Below, one piece after another: positions 1 to 11,990 of a stretch of DNA of 64,000 nucleotides; position 1 is the stretch's first letter, and every line of letters begins with the position of its first letter. The notes beneath the pieces were generated by a model. It did not search any database. It saw only the letters and a program-made list of their open reading frames with translations, and was not told the origin of the DNA. The position numbers were made by a program, and so were the translations under genes. The stretch is from Periplaneta americana. Taxonomy: Eukaryota; Arthropoda; Insecta; Blattodea; Blattidae. The stretch is from NCBI RefSeq assembly GCF_040183065.1, contig NC_091124.1, forward strand, positions 96,242,501 to 96,306,500, written 5' to 3'.

Positions 1-394
1 AGGTCAGTAGGAAGCCATTTACTGTAAGTCTCTATTATTCCATTGTTCTCTTCTTCGAAGAAATGCAGACCAATGATGAATTACGAAATGAAGCCACACC
101 ATACAGTGACTTTCAAATCATGAAAACTTCGTTTAATTAAAACGTGGGAGTCGTTTCCAGATCGCACACATTGTTGAAATAGAACGTTTGCGTTTATAAT
201 TCCAGAGACGCTATACAGATATCATTAGAATAAAAAGTGCAAATTTCTACTAAAAGAATGTAATTTAATTGATAATTTGAAAATATATTAATAACAACAG
301 GCATCAGTCAATAGGTGCAAACTGTTACGTTTTTCATTCATAGTTTTCTGCCCAACGTTGTCTATCACCTGTTATCTTCTTCTGCCTCAAATTT
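1..394. other. Intronic, no recognisable feature
   Basis: AT-rich sequence upstream of the first visible exon. I see no open frame, repeat tail or conserved motif in it. The missing 5' exons of the maltase lie to its left, outside the window. Confidence 0.5.
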
Positions 395-625
395 TTCTTT
401 CATTCATCATTCCTTTCAGCCAATTCTTCATTAGGCAGTTTCTTCTTAGCCAGTGACCCAACTAGTTTCTTTTTAACATCCCGATCAGTTTCAATATTAT
501 TCTTTCTTTGCCCCCTATTTCTAACTTAATGTTTTATTATATCTGTCCATTTCACACGCTTCATTCTTCTCCATAGTCACATTTAAAATGCTTCCAATCG
601 TTTCTCTTCACGTTACATTGATGTT
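395..625 (-). mobile_element. LINE group B fragment, antisense
   Basis: This stretch aligns by eye, block by block, with 62165-62360, the better-preserved antisense LINE copy near the right end. Both contain CAGCCAATTC, then GATCAGTTTCA-ATTATTCTTTC, then CTGTCCA-TTCACAC and ATTCTTCTCCATA. In the minus strand this is the reverse-transcriptase C-terminal region (FEMWMWRR...VKWTDR in better copies). It is diverged and non-coding and sits 80 bp upstream of maltase exon A. Confidence 0.65.
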
Positions 626-705
626 AATAATAAAAATCATCTCTGTCATTAACTTAAGATGTAATCTGACACTTGTTAGATCACAAAATTATGCTTTTTC
701 CGCAG

Positions 706-866
706 ATATCATGGTTGTTTTGGACTTCGTGCCAAACCATTCTAGCGACGAACACGAGTGGTTCGAGAAATCCGTGCAAAAGATCGAGCCCTATACAGAT
801 TACTACGTTTGGCATGACGGCAAGATCGACCCTGACACCGGAATAAGAGTGGAGCCTAGCAACTGG
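706..866 (+). CDS. Maltase exon A (first exon in window)
   Basis: The acceptor is a pyrimidine-rich run ending CGCAG at 705; the donor GTACGT starts at 867. The exon opens with two bases of a split codon and continues IMVVLDFVPNHSSDEHEWF, the GH13 conserved region I in the form usual for insect maltases, followed by the DYYVWHDGK strand and ending at NW. The upstream exon supplying the first base of the split codon is outside the window. An open frame continues upstream to 588, but that part lies in intron and antisense LINE sequence and is not coding. Confidence 0.95.
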
Positions 867-1556
867 GTACGTCTCCTACATTTTTAGCCCTGATATCAAT
901 CTTATATGTTATCCCAAAGCATGTCGTTCATTTTAAAGGGATCGGAGCAGATACATAAGGACAGTAGGATCAATCCAAGTTGAATCGGTAGAGATAAAGA
1001 GGTACCTATTTGGCGAAGAATTCAATTAAATTCAATTTATTGGTGTTGAAATGTTAAGCAATGTGAGCCGAGCATAATATGTACTAAAAGAGCACTTTCG
1101 TCTCTGGGCGTGTATATTAGTGGTAAGACTTCTTCTTTCGTTATAAGAAGTTGCGCCAAAGAGCAGTTCCGAAGCTTAAACATTGCTCTTACAGATGCGT
1201 CAATGTCATTTTTGGTTGCTCAAAGTCTTGTCTTGCATTAGTTTGTATCGTAGGGCACTTTGTGGAAATCTAACAATTGGCATCTGCAGTACATGTTGTT
1301 TCCTGTCTTCTTGATACCGGTACTATCTTATCTCTCCGACTATGCCGTACTTCTTCCAACCGCATTATAATTTCTACACTCTTAATGTTATCTCTTAATG
1401 TTACTCAAAATATTGGTTTTAAAAGCACATAAGCGCTGCTTCGATTCTTTTTATTTTTATATTCAATTTAGTTCAACTGATATATAATTTTCACATATAT
1501 ACGAGTAATTATCATCTTTTCAATAAGTCTACATTAAGGACATGCATTTTGCCTAT
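867..1556. other. Intron 1, left part, no recognisable feature
   Basis: Unique-looking intronic sequence between exon A and the TTTA-rich tract. No coding frame, inverted repeat or tail was seen. Confidence 0.4.
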
Positions 1557-1760
1557 TAATTGTACATGTATTTATCCATTTATTTATTTATTTATTCATT
1601 TATCTATTTGCTTCTTTGTTTATTTGTTACTTAATTGATTCATTAATTTACTTTTTAATTAATTAATTAATTATTTTATGAAATTATGTATTTATTTATT
1701 TATTTATTTATTTATTTATTCACTTATTATTTATTTACATATTTGTTTACTTATTTATTT
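1557..1760 (+). repeat. Degenerate (TTTA)n tract
   Basis: Imperfect ATTT/TTTA repeats with interruptions (ATTA, TTCA, TTGA variants). It precedes a LINE 3' fragment and probably belongs to the same microsatellite expansion that follows that fragment. Confidence 0.85.
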
Positions 1761-1811
1761 ACTTTCTTCTTATTAATTGATTGATTGATTAGCTACGTAT
1801 ATTATTGAAGT

Positions 1812-2048
1812 TTGAGATGGGCCGGCCATGTAGCACGTGTGGGCGAATCAAGAAATACATATATAGTGTTAGTTGGGAGGCCGGAGAGGAAAAGACCTTT
1901 GGAGAGGCCGAGACGTAGATGGGAGGATAATATAAAAATGCATTTGAGGGAGGTGGGATATGATGATAGAGACTGGATTAATCTTGCTCAGGATAGGCAC
2001 CGATGGCGGGCTTATGTAAGGGCGGCAATGAACCTCCGGATTTCTTAA
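1812..2048 (+). mobile_element. LINE group A, 3' fragment (end of ORF2)
   Basis: A 78-residue open end contains RWAGHVARVGESRN, GRPRRRWEDNIK in variant form, YDDRDWINLAQDR and RWRAYVRAAMN, the C-terminal tail of a reverse-transcriptase/endonuclease LINE. The same tail is at 32820-33030 (plus) and 50180-50400 (minus). The 5' part is truncated away, as is usual for LINE insertions. After the stop come an AAGTAAGT stub and the ATTT microsatellite. Confidence 0.85.
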
Positions 2049-2104
2049 AGCCATAAGTAAGTGTTTACTTATTTATGTACTTATTTGTTTACTTGCTTAT
2101 TTAG

Positions 2105-2157
2105 TTATTTACTTACACATTATTTATTTATTTGTTTATTTATTTATTTTTTTTTGT

Positions 2158-2256
<99 letters not shown>

Positions 2257-2272
2257 TTCATTCATTTATTTA
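2105..2272 (+). repeat. (ATTT)n microsatellite
   Basis: About 150 bp of nearly pure ATTT units with a few variants at the edges. A translated frame through it gives an artificial Leu/Phe/Ile/Tyr-rich peptide that should not be read as a protein. Confidence 0.97.
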
Positions 2273-2477
2273 TTTTGGTGGGGGTAAGTCTATCAGGACT
2301 TCTCTTCCACACCATTACAAATATGTACACATACAAAATTTGGAATCAACAGTGAAGAAATCAATTAATAACTTTCAATTATTAAGGAATACACAAAAAC
2401 ACACGAGTTTACAATTTATAGTAACATAAAACAAACAAAAATCATTAAAAAGGCAAATGAAATATTGGTAGAATTAG

Positions 2478-3255
<778 letters not shown>

Positions 3256-3266
3256 GAGATTGTATT

Positions 3267-3515
3267 TATTTATTTTATTGGGTTATTTTACGACGCTGTA
3301 TCAACATCTAGGTTATTTAGCGTCTGAATGAAATGAAGGTGATAATGCCGGTGAAATGAGTCCGGGGTCCAGCACCGAAAGTTACCCAGCATTTACTCGT
3401 ATTGGGTTGAGGGAAAACCCCGGAAAAAACCTCAACCAGATAACTTGCCCCAACCGGGATTCGAACCGGGCCACCCGGGCAAGACGCGCTGACCGTTACT
3501 CCACAGATGTGGACA
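3267..3515 (-). mobile_element. tRNA-derived SINE (family B), full insertion with 11-bp target duplication
   Basis: The direct repeat GAGATTGTATT flanks it perfectly at 3256-3266 and 3516-3526. Read on the minus strand it starts with a tRNA-like head (box A TGGAGTAACGG, box B CGGTTCGAATCCC). The body carries GGTTGAGGTTTTTTCC and GTTACCTGG-like blocks, and the tail ends in AATAAAATAAATAAAT. Related copies are at 33075-33290 (plus), 48150-48332 (minus) and 60395-60535 (plus, 3' end only). Confidence 0.92.
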
Positions 3516-4130
3516 GAGATTGTATTAATCCGCAAACTGATCACTGGTGGACTTGGTCCTCTCTGATTGTGAGCCCCTCAGTTGATCGTCCTATACCGAG
3601 GGGTAGCAGTAATACATGTTATGGCTACACCGCACGCCAATTTTTTAAATATCCAGAATTATCTTCGTCGCAGGTATAAATAAAGAATTACTCCTATTAA
3701 TAAGAAAATTTTATGTCATTCTGCGCGCAATATCAAACGATATTCCCATTAATCTTGAAGCCTTTAATACATTTACACGTGATAAAAGAAACCTGTACCT
3801 ATCAACGGCTATATCCATCGTACTACATGTCAGTCAGTGTAGGTACATAAAGTTCTTATTCATGATAGACAGATATTAGAATCAGGAATATTATCAAGAG
3901 GAATGTTAACTGAAGAGACACAAGAAGCTAGACATAAGGATGCGAAGAGGTTCAGTGAAGAACATGCGGAAAATCTTTGCACAAAAAACACATACAAAAT
4001 ATTCTTAACCTGTCCTTGTAACATCGAACCTCGTAATATCTAGCATTGCTCCCTTTCTCAACAAGAACAAGAATCTATACTTCAAGAAGTGAAAAATCTC
4101 TTGAAATAGAAATACTAAACAAAGGACACC

Positions 4131-4160
4131 AAGCAGAAGAAGAAGAAGAAGAAGAAGAAG
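4131..4160 (+). repeat. (GAA)n microsatellite
   Basis: Ten or so AGA/GAA units in a row. A similar tract occurs at 42606-42654. Confidence 0.9.
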
Positions 4161-5165
4161 TAAAGAAGTAGAAGAAATAGATAATGATCATAATGAGGAT
4201 TAGAAATTTGAAGAAGACACCGATGAAATGATGATAGCAAAGGATAATTAGGTATTTTTCTATTAGTTCCATTATTTGTAATTCTTAAACTTAGTGATCC
4301 AATCCACAGAGTTGTAAAACTGTCTTGCAGTACAATAGGAATGTAAATCCAAAATCACGTAACATTCACTTATGGTAGTATGTTTCATGCACTTCAGATT
4401 AGAATAGGGCCTATAATATGTCCATAATTTTCCCTCGCTAGATTTGCAATCCGTCCCACTGTGCAATGGTTCCATATAGCAGCGGTGGCGAAAATGTAAT
4501 TGTGCGCCGAGCCACTGTGTAACCTGCAACGTGCATAGCACCTATGGAGGGAGACGGACACCCGAAGGGGAAGTGAAGCAACTGTGAGAGGGTGGGGGTT
4601 GGCGGAGGTTAGAAGCAAGCGAAATGCACAGATATCACTGCGAGCCACAATGTCTCGCGAGTCACGTTCTCGCCATATAGGATTCCATTTTATTACTGAC
4701 GAGAGGTTTGAGAAAATGCCTGCGTAAAGTGGGCCACTAGTGAAGATGTTTAACCACAGGTGGCAGTGGCTAAAGGCTGCCAATGGTTATGTTTAGACCA
4801 ATGAGCTCAGACACAGGTAGCGGTGGCTATCAACGAGTTAGAATAACTCGTTGGTGGCTATAGTGAACGCACAACCATGGATAAATATATTTATCCATGG
4901 CACAACTATGAACATGAGGCGGTTCTGGAGGCGGCCGCTATTCTGCACTTCTACAGTCAGCCACTGAGATCACTGCAATGCTGTCTATTATCTGTGCATT
5001 TCGAACTGGCGGCTCAACGTCAAGCAATGTACTGCATTTTCTACGTGTGTTTGCCCTAATCCTGGACCATTCTCCTCAACTAAAGTCTGCAGGGACAGCC
5101 GGAATTACCAATGCTTCAGTTCACAGTTTTCAGTTCAGTGACTCGTGCGTGGTTTGTATGTACTT

Positions 5166-5988
5166 AGGGTTACCATCCGTCCGGAAGAAGGAGGACATGT
5201 CCTCTTTTTTAATCATTTTATCCTGTCTGGCAGGCATTAAAAAAAATTTCAACTAGAACTAATATGAATGTTGAATAATGTGCGATATTATGCAAAGAAT
5301 ATCTAAACAAATGGTGAAATCCTATGAAAGAATTTAACTGCTCTCAATAGTTGAAGCTGTGGAGCACATAAAAACATAAAATATGATGATCTATTGACAT
5401 ACATTGAATTCTGACACATTAGAAATGTCACTATGATTCTAAGCTATTTTATTAATTTTATTCTGCACTGTACAAAGATATGCTAATCAAGTTAATTTGG
5501 ACAAGATAAACAATGATGCAAATTTTTCAATTCCAATAGTTCTGCGAGCACTGAAACTTTCTCAGAAGTCTTAAAAATATTTCAATTCTATTTCTCTATC
5601 CCGAGTCACAATGAAAGTGCTGAGAGAGTACTTTCCCTAATATCTGCTCAATGGACAAAAGAACGAAATCGCATGCTAACGGAGACAGTCAGAGGTATCA
5701 TCATGGTGAAATATAATTTCAAGGACATGTCCTGTGAACAGTTCCATAGTCATTTGTTACAAGATAGAAGTTTGTCTCTTCAGGCTCTTGTGCACAAAGT
5801 GGGCTTCACCAATAAGTAGGATACAGATGTAATACTGATCCAGCAACTAGTGAGAGAACTAAGGTGAACCATTGTTTTTATCTTTAATTTTGTTCATACC
5901 AATTTTTAAAAAGTTCTCCTTTTTTCAGCAATGTCCTCCTATTTTAGATTTCATGTCCTCCTATAGAATTTCTTCTCATGGTAACCCC
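5166..5988 (+). mobile_element. hAT-like element remnant with GGGTTACCAT termini
   Basis: The left end reads AGGGTTACCATCCGTCC and the right end, read outward, GGGGTTACCATGAGAAG, giving a 10-bp inverted terminus. GGACATGTCCTC-type subterminal motifs occur at both ends (5192 and 5935-5965). The interior holds the hAT C-terminal domain at 5517-5819. I could not find a clean 8-bp target duplication. At about 0.8 kb it is internally deleted. Confidence 0.7.
5517..5819 (+). pseudogene. hAT transposase C-terminal dimerisation domain fragment
   Basis: About 100 residues in one frame ending in TAG. The core IPSHNESAERVLSLISAQWT matches the hAT dimerisation motif, in which a Ser/Asn-x-x-x-ER-x-F/L-S core is followed by x-R-N-R (here KERNRM). 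A TGA lies just upstream at 5514, and the catalytic DDE region is gone. It therefore cannot encode an active transposase. Confidence 0.8.
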
Positions 5989-6319
5989 ATTTGTACTTTT
6001 GTACGTTCGTATATGAACTTGATCCGTCAGTTCGAAATGCACAGATAATAGTTAACGAAAACCATTAGCATGCTGTGGCGAAGTATTTTTTTATGTTTTT
6101 TTTTTACGCACACAAAATATGCAGTGTGAGACACAGAGAGCAGCTACTATCTTCGTTCTCTATCGCTCTTGCTGTGTCTCTTTGACAACAGTGCGCTTCA
6201 AGCAGCAGTGAATTGACTCATTCCATATTAAGAGTTGTTTTGTGTTCACTACAGTGCCTCCATTTGCGCTCGGCTTTAAGGTCCTTGAAAAGAGAAAGGA
6301 CATTGGTGGGGGGCAAAGG

Positions 6320-7042
6320 TAGTTGTTATAGTGAGAGTCACATAAGAACAGTTCCTAAACAGAAAATATTGCCGTCTTGTCAATGTTGCCAACTGTTACT
6401 AGATATCACACGATCCTACGTACTAAATTACTTATGTACTTACCATACTTTATGTTGGAAGGTTATTCTAAATAATTCAATAATTTGTAACATATTTTCA
6501 TAGGCAAAACTATACGAGATAGGGATCAACAAGTCAAGTATTTTGTCTAGCAATACGAAATTCATTGGTTTGGCTAAACAATTGACTCACGAGACCTAAC
6601 CTAAAAATGTATTTTGTTTGACCACATGTTGTTATTAGTACTAACTCCGAAAATTTACCTGACTACAGTCTTGAATTATAACCACAACGCAACACTTAAA
6701 AGAACTATTATGTATTAATATTAGTACCGATATTAAATTATTAGTATGTTCAAATTTCACTAGTTTCCAGTAACAGGCTCAGAAATCTAGTACAATTTCA
6801 ATTTCATGAAACTCCAGTACCGACAAATATTGTCGATATTTGTCTCAGCTACCAATATACCAGTTACAAAAGCACTACCATTTGTAGTATTTGTCAGTAT
6901 CGAAATTCGAAACGAAGTTGGCAAAAGAAAATTCAACCTGCAAACTAGAAAATCACCACAATCCACTAGCATATGTAGTAATGGGGGAAAAATGGTTAGG
7001 TTTCACTCTTAGGGTATGAAGTAAGCTGACCTGGACTATATA
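6320..7042. repeat. Unnamed dispersed repeat, copy 1
   Basis: It shares ordered blocks with 9037-10071, in the same orientation: ATAGTGAG/GTAGTTCCTAAA-type start, GTGTTGCCAAC, GATATCAC, CACGAGACCTAACCTAAAAA, ATCCACTAGCATATGTAGTA, TTAGGGTAT and a CTGGACTATA end. No reading frame is conserved between the two, so it looks like a non-coding mobile repeat or the ends of a larger element. Confidence 0.75.
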
Positions 7043-7534
7043 TCAGTCTGCGCCGCGCGTATCGCTACGCCTTTTGTGAGGCAGCAGTACTATGAGTATT
7101 CTGTAGTGCGAAGCACACGTGTTCTACAATGCTGTTATTTGTATTAATAATCGCCACCACACATATTATAACAGTTATTGTTAATATTAAAATTGTGGTT
7201 TTGTTGATTTTTGTGAAACTTAAAATAGATTTTAGTAGATAGGCCTAGCGTTTATTTTAGTGTAAGTTCTATACTAATGGATAACTGAGTACAATAATTA
7301 AAATTAATGCAGTTTCATTAAATTAAAAGATAGGCGAATGGATTTTATACATAAATATAAATTATCTTGTATAACAGTAAATATTTACAAATATTTACAA
7401 GGTGTACTCAATATATTTCCGAACTGCATTTGCATTTATTGTACAGTTAAACATACATGCGAGTGTCGCTCAAGATCACTGCTTACATGTCTGTTAAGTC
7501 AGTCTATCAAACAGCGTCAGATTATCTTTAAGAA

Positions 7535-8085
7535 TTGATGGTTATTAGAGGAGAAAAATTCACTATGGCGTCAGGGACCGAACCCAGATCCTTGGTTCTA
7601 CGTACCAAGTGCTCTAACCACTGAGCTACTTCGAAGTTTAATCCACAGCATGGGGATCGAAATCTCCTCCTCTAGTGTTTTTCCCTTTGTGGCGTAACTC
7701 CATGTTCGACATATATTAAGTCAACTGTCATTATACAAGGAGCGCACTCAATTGAGTGACTTGGTGGCCGGGATTCCACAGTTGGGCGAAAAATCTAAGT
7801 AAAGATTAATTTTTTTGGTTCTACAGAATACATCTGTTATAGTAACAATGGTATAATGACAGCTGACTTAATGTATGTCAACATATACTGTATGTCGAGG
7901 ATTCGATCCCGTGCTGTGGGTTTAACTACGAAGTAGCTCAATGGTTAGAACACTTGGTACGTAGAACTAAGGACCCAGGTTCGATCCCGGCGCCGGAATG
8001 AATTTTTCTCCTCTAATAACCATTGTTACCATAACAGATCTATTCTGTAGGATCAAAAAAAATTAAACTTTACTTAGATTCAAGA
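7535..8085. repeat. Inverted pair of tRNA-like units
   Basis: A minus-strand unit (tRNA-like module about 7556-7640) and a plus-strand unit (about 7922-8003) are reverse complements over about 125 bp, with arms TAATGACAGYTGACTTAAT on the inner side and GGAGAAAAATTC-type blocks outside. The plus unit has box A TAGCTCAATGG and box B GGTTCGATCCC, and a five-pair stem with a seven-base loop in the anticodon-arm position (TTGGT / ACTAA). A third stub of the tail (7793-7852) is inverted relative to 8024-8085. The acceptor stem does not pair, so these are not functional tRNA genes. Confidence 0.75.
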
Positions 8086-8690
8086 AGCTTCTACGCGTGA
8101 TTTTATGCAAACATGTCAAGGACTTACTGCGATTTTTCCTGAAATCTCTCCATATACGCTTTATGGCTATTCTTCTCTGTTTTTCAAGTGATGCATTTTG
8201 TATAGAATCCAGGCGTTTTTCTGGTTCTAGATAACTTCTCTGTTTTCTCTGTCATGTGTGTTGCCTATATTCAAAGCATTCCGGAAACTGATTAATTGTC
8301 CTTTGTATATTTTATGCGTGTATGGTAGTTATGTATGTGTCAAAAACACATACTGATGAAACAACAGCTGATTTGATGTAACATTACATTTGGGTGAGTA
8401 TGAATTTTATTGTTATAACTGTATTTTATATCCTGCATGCATTAATCTAGCATGTTGTCGGAAAGAAGATGGTTAGGTTTACTGCAATAATTTTATCTGA
8501 ATTGTAAGCTTGAGTACCATGGTGTACAGACATATTGTAACGATAATTGAACCAACAAAAATGCATATTTTTTATAATTAGTTTACCTTAAATCTCAAAA
8601 AGTTTTAACATCCACGCCTCCCAAAAATTTCGACAAGGAGCCGTCACTGCTAATTTTGTGTACAGAGGAAAGGTAAGTTTTGTCAGTAAT
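8086..8690. other. Intron 2, right part, no recognisable feature
   Basis: Intronic sequence leading to exon C. I saw no repeats or conserved coding here. Confidence 0.4.
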
Positions 8691-8709
8691 TATGTCCACT
8701 GTCCAACAG

Positions 8710-8951
8710 AACGTGCTGCGCTTCTGGGTGGATAGAGGCGTGGACGGGTTCCGGGTGGACGCCGTGCCACACATCGTTGAGGACGCAGCATTTACTGACG
8801 AGGAGCGAACCAACTACCCCGGAGTGCCCCCCACTGACTACAACTACCTGTACCACGTACACACGGCCAATCGGCCCGAGACATATGACGTGATCAAGGA
8901 ATGGCGGTCGTTCCTGGATGGCGAGTTTAAGGACAAGGACAATCACACGAG
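8710..8951 (+). CDS. Maltase exon C, catalytic nucleophile
   Basis: Acceptor CCAACAG ends at 8709; donor GTGAGC starts at 8952. It encodes 80 codons plus two bases, from [21 protein letters not shown] to DKDNHT(R). The Asp in GFRVDAVPH is the GH13 nucleophile, and the following His is the conserved substrate-binding residue of region II. The exon is clearly GC-richer than its flanks, as expected of selected coding sequence in an AT-rich, repeat-filled setting. The 26.9-kb intron 3 follows. Confidence 0.95.
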
Positions 8952-9036
8952 GTGAGCAGCAACAATACTGATGCTATGTAGAAAGTCGAGCCCGGCCCAG
9001 GACAACATCTTCAGCATGACTTGCTGCGGAAGAGAA

Positions 9037-9163
9037 GTTAAAATTTGTATAGTGAGGATTACGTAAGTGTAGTTCCTAAAAGTCTAATTTGGCAGTGTCT
9101 TCAGTGTTGCCAACAAATACCAGATATCACCAAAAATCGAAAAATCACAATACTACGTACTGA

Positions 9164-9225
<62 letters not shown>

Positions 9226-10071
9226 AATAATTAACAATAACTACATGTCTTACTTATTTACCACATCTCATCTTTATATTTCCAGGTGTTTTGTACATGA
9301 TTCAGTAATTTATGAAATAGTATATTTTCCTTCTGGAATTCTCGCATAATATGTTGGTAGTTAGGAGTAATATGATCTAATATTAAAATTTATTTTGTCT
9401 GGCAAACATGAAATTGAATTGCTTTAACTAAACAATTTACGAGTCACGAGACCTAACCTAAAAATGTAGTTTGATCACGTGAAATGATAAGAACGAATTC
9501 CGAAAATAGAACACCATTTTAAAATGTAAGTTATAGCTTACTTAAAATACGCTCAAGCACTTTCTTTCTTGGAGAAGTCGCTACCATGCTACTTCCTCTT
9601 GAACATTTTAATGAAAGTCTAAACACGAAAGAATTTCAATAAAATATCATGTTTACATGCATGTTTCATACAAAGTAGGTCTATAAGTTACATGTTATTT
9701 AATTACACTTAGGCCTACCTGAATATAGAGTTGACTTGGAAACACAACGCAACAGAACTGAATTATGTATTGATATTAATATTAATACCGGTATTACGAG
9801 TACTAATTAATTATTAATTCACAAGCCTAGGTACTTGCATTTTCATTAGTTTACTTTACTGCAGACCGAATTTATTGATGCGAACATAACAGTTAGAAAA
9901 TAACTGGCAATTGTAGTGTTTGTCAGTACTCGAAATTAGAAACGAAGTTGTTAAAAGAAAATTCAATCTGAGAGCTAGAAAATCACTATAATCCACTAGC
10001 ATATGTAGTAATAGGGGGAAAATGGTTAAGTTTCACCCTTAGGGTATTAAGTAAGTTGATCTGGACTATAG
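9037..10071. repeat. Unnamed dispersed repeat, copy 2
   Basis: This is the longer copy of the repeat at 6320-7042, sharing the same ordered blocks, including CACGAGACCTAACCTAAAAA (about 9446-9465) and the ATCCACTAGCATATGTAGTA block (9990-10010). It contains an (AAT)n expansion at 9164-9223 and about 250 bp of extra sequence relative to copy 1. Confidence 0.75.
9164..9223 (+). repeat. (AAT)n microsatellite
   Basis: About 20 uninterrupted AAT units inside repeat copy 2. Confidence 0.97.
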
Positions 10072-10377
10072 CATGTAAAGCACAATGAATTAGCTTTGGA
10101 TGAGAAAGCGCTGGAGTATGGATACATTTGCCTTCACCGTCCTTCTCGCTGCCAATTGATAGTTTATTCCGTATTTCTTTATTTTTCTTCCCATTCAAGA
10201 ATCTGCATTCTGCAACCCAGTTACAATAATTAATGGTGATGTGATAGAAATTAGTGTTGTATCCTGAGTGCCGGCTACAGGGGCGGCTTTCGAAGAGGGG
10301 CTGCGGAGCTGCAGCATCCCCAGACATTTGTGACTCTTGTCTCATTTTATGTTGTGAAATACATTTATTACACAGTC

Positions 10378-10910
10378 TCTATTTAGCGGCTCGAATGTTT
10401 TAAAATCTCGCTCTCATTGAGATGCAAGCAATCGTTAGTGAAGTCACTTCCTCCTCTGGTGCTGCCAGAGCGAAGCCAGAGTCAAGGACTATGGGTGAAG
10501 CCACTTCCTCCCCCGGAGCTGCCAGTCTCTTCTCGGATGCTTTGCGCGTTAGTTTTACCCCTCCCCCTGCTGCCCCTGGCCTTGAATCCAGAATCACCAG
10601 GCGCTGCAAAATTTTCAGCAGCTTGTCAGTAGCTCGCAGTTTTAAATACATTTTCTTTAATGTTGTGAGTATAAGAAGTGTAACAATGTTTAATTCTGTA
10701 CAATATTTACAGTCTATTCACTTCAGAACTTTAACAGTTCAGGAGAAATGTGAAATTAAGTGCCCATCAATTAAATCTCATAACGGAAAGAGCCGCTAAA
10801 CAAAATAGAAAGGCTGGCATATTTTTTGCTGATTTATCCAGTATCCCTGCTTTCTTCTCTTGATCTCCACTCAGTCTGTATTAGATTAATGTGTTTTAAA
10901 GACAATTCCA
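10378..10910. other. Left interior of the hAT, no recognisable coding
   Basis: It contains CT-rich repeats of the pattern ACTTCCTCC-CCGGAGCTGCCAG at 10448-10535. Overlapping open frames on both strands here have low-complexity Ser/Pro/Ala content and no domain I recognise. Confidence 0.4.
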
Positions 10911-11187
10911 TCAGCTGGGGCAACAAGATGGAGTTTTAAAATAAGAACAATAAATGTTGTTCATGAGAAGATGGAGCCATGGCTAGAATGTTTTCAAACC
11001 ATAATGGAATCTGAAACATCTAACATCACAATAAATGAGGCAAGCGCCCTGGTGCGTACTCTTGAAGATCCTGAATTCAATTTCTGGCTCAGATTTTTTC
11101 ATTTATAGATGTATCATGTAGATATATTATACAACCAACTACAAAATCGCCAGTTAGATATTTGTAAAGTCCAAATCTGCATATAAA

Positions 11188-11391
11188 ATAAATTAAATTG
11201 TGGTTTATTTAACGACACTCGCAATTGCAAGGGTTATATCAGAGTCGCCGGTGTCCCGGAATCTTGTCTCGCAGGATTCTTTGAAATATCAGTAAACCTA
11301 CTAACATGAGCCTTTTTCATTTAAACACACTTAAATGCCATCGACCTGGGCCGGGATCGAACCCACAACGACTATGCTACCGAGGCCGACT
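11188..11391 (-). mobile_element. tRNA-derived SINE (family A) inside the hAT
   Basis: The flanking direct repeats CTGCATATAAA (11177-11187) and CCGCATATCAA (11392-11402) match at 9 of 11 positions, and the hAT reading frame resumes right after them. Box B (GGTTCGATCCCG) and the GTCGTTAAATAA-type 3' end are recognisable on the minus strand. Related copies are at 12804-13037 and 21402-21637. Confidence 0.85.
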
Positions 11392-11714
11392 CCGCATATC
11401 AAGCTTTGTTAATGCCATACAGACAATACGGAACAGTGAACAGTTGAGCAGCGAGATCTGTGAAAATGAAAACCCTAAAAAGCGTCGTAAGGTCGAAGGG
11501 ATTCAGACAAGGGTTGCGGCAACTAAGGAAGTGTGTGACCTCATTATCACACAAGCTAACAACCGATTCCAATTCATATATCATCTGATATTATCTTCTC
11601 TTCTGTGTCAAGAAAAATTTGAATGTTACAAAAGCTCATTTCCTGAAAATGACCTAAATGTATGCGTGAAGCTTTTTTTAGTGTTCGATAAAGACAAACT
11701 AAAAACGTAAGTCA

Positions 11715-11990
11715 CTGTGTTGTATCATTTATTTATTTATTTAAATTTAAATATACAGAATAAAGAATATAATTACAAACAAACAAGAGAAATAGAAATA
11801 AAATAATACAATCAATATAAAAAAGGAGATACAGTAGTATTAACAAAATTTGAGACCGAATGAGCAGCGCTCGTGTTTGGTCGCAGTTCAGATATAATAT
11901 TAATAGGCCTATAAGAGAATATAAAATAAAATAAAATAGGAAATAAAATTAAAATTAGTTACAGAAGAAGACAGAGACAACAATTCAGAA
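11715..11990. repeat. AT-rich insertion splitting the hAT transposase
   Basis: A stretch rich in ATTTATTT and AATAAAAT breaks the transposase between KDKLKT and the C-terminal domain. It resembles an inverted LINE 3' end (A-rich, AATAAAATA motifs), but I cannot assign a family. Confidence 0.5.

Larger units (their letters stand above)
4985..6051. repeat. 28-bp inverted repeat bracketing a hAT element
   Basis: 4985-5012 (CTATTATCTGTGCATTTCGA and onward) and 6024-6051 are reverse complements with one mismatch. They lie about 155 bp and 35 bp outside the hAT at 5166-5988. They could be inner parts of terminal repeats of an older element into which the hAT inserted. No transposase is visible in the flanks. 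Confidence 0.7.

Noticed and set aside
588..705. In-frame ATG and coding upstream of maltase exon A
   Set aside because: The segment is antisense LINE and polypyrimidine tract. A splice acceptor at 705 and the maltase alignment place the exon start at 706.
2061..2429. 122-codon open frame
   Set aside because: It is the translation of the ATTT microsatellite (Leu/Phe/Ile/Tyr run) and its flanks, not a protein gene.
5150..6000. 8-bp target duplication for the small hAT
   Set aside because: TGTACTT occurs on both sides but not adjacent to both termini, so I do not claim a duplication.
7535..8085. Functional tRNA genes
   Set aside because: Box A, box B and an anticodon-like arm are present, but the acceptor stems do not pair, and the units are parts of larger repeated sequences. 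The same holds for the modules in elements X, Y and V.
10400..10800. Overlapping Ser/Pro/Ala-rich frames on both strands
   Set aside because: Low complexity, no domain, and they lie in the non-coding left part of a hAT element.
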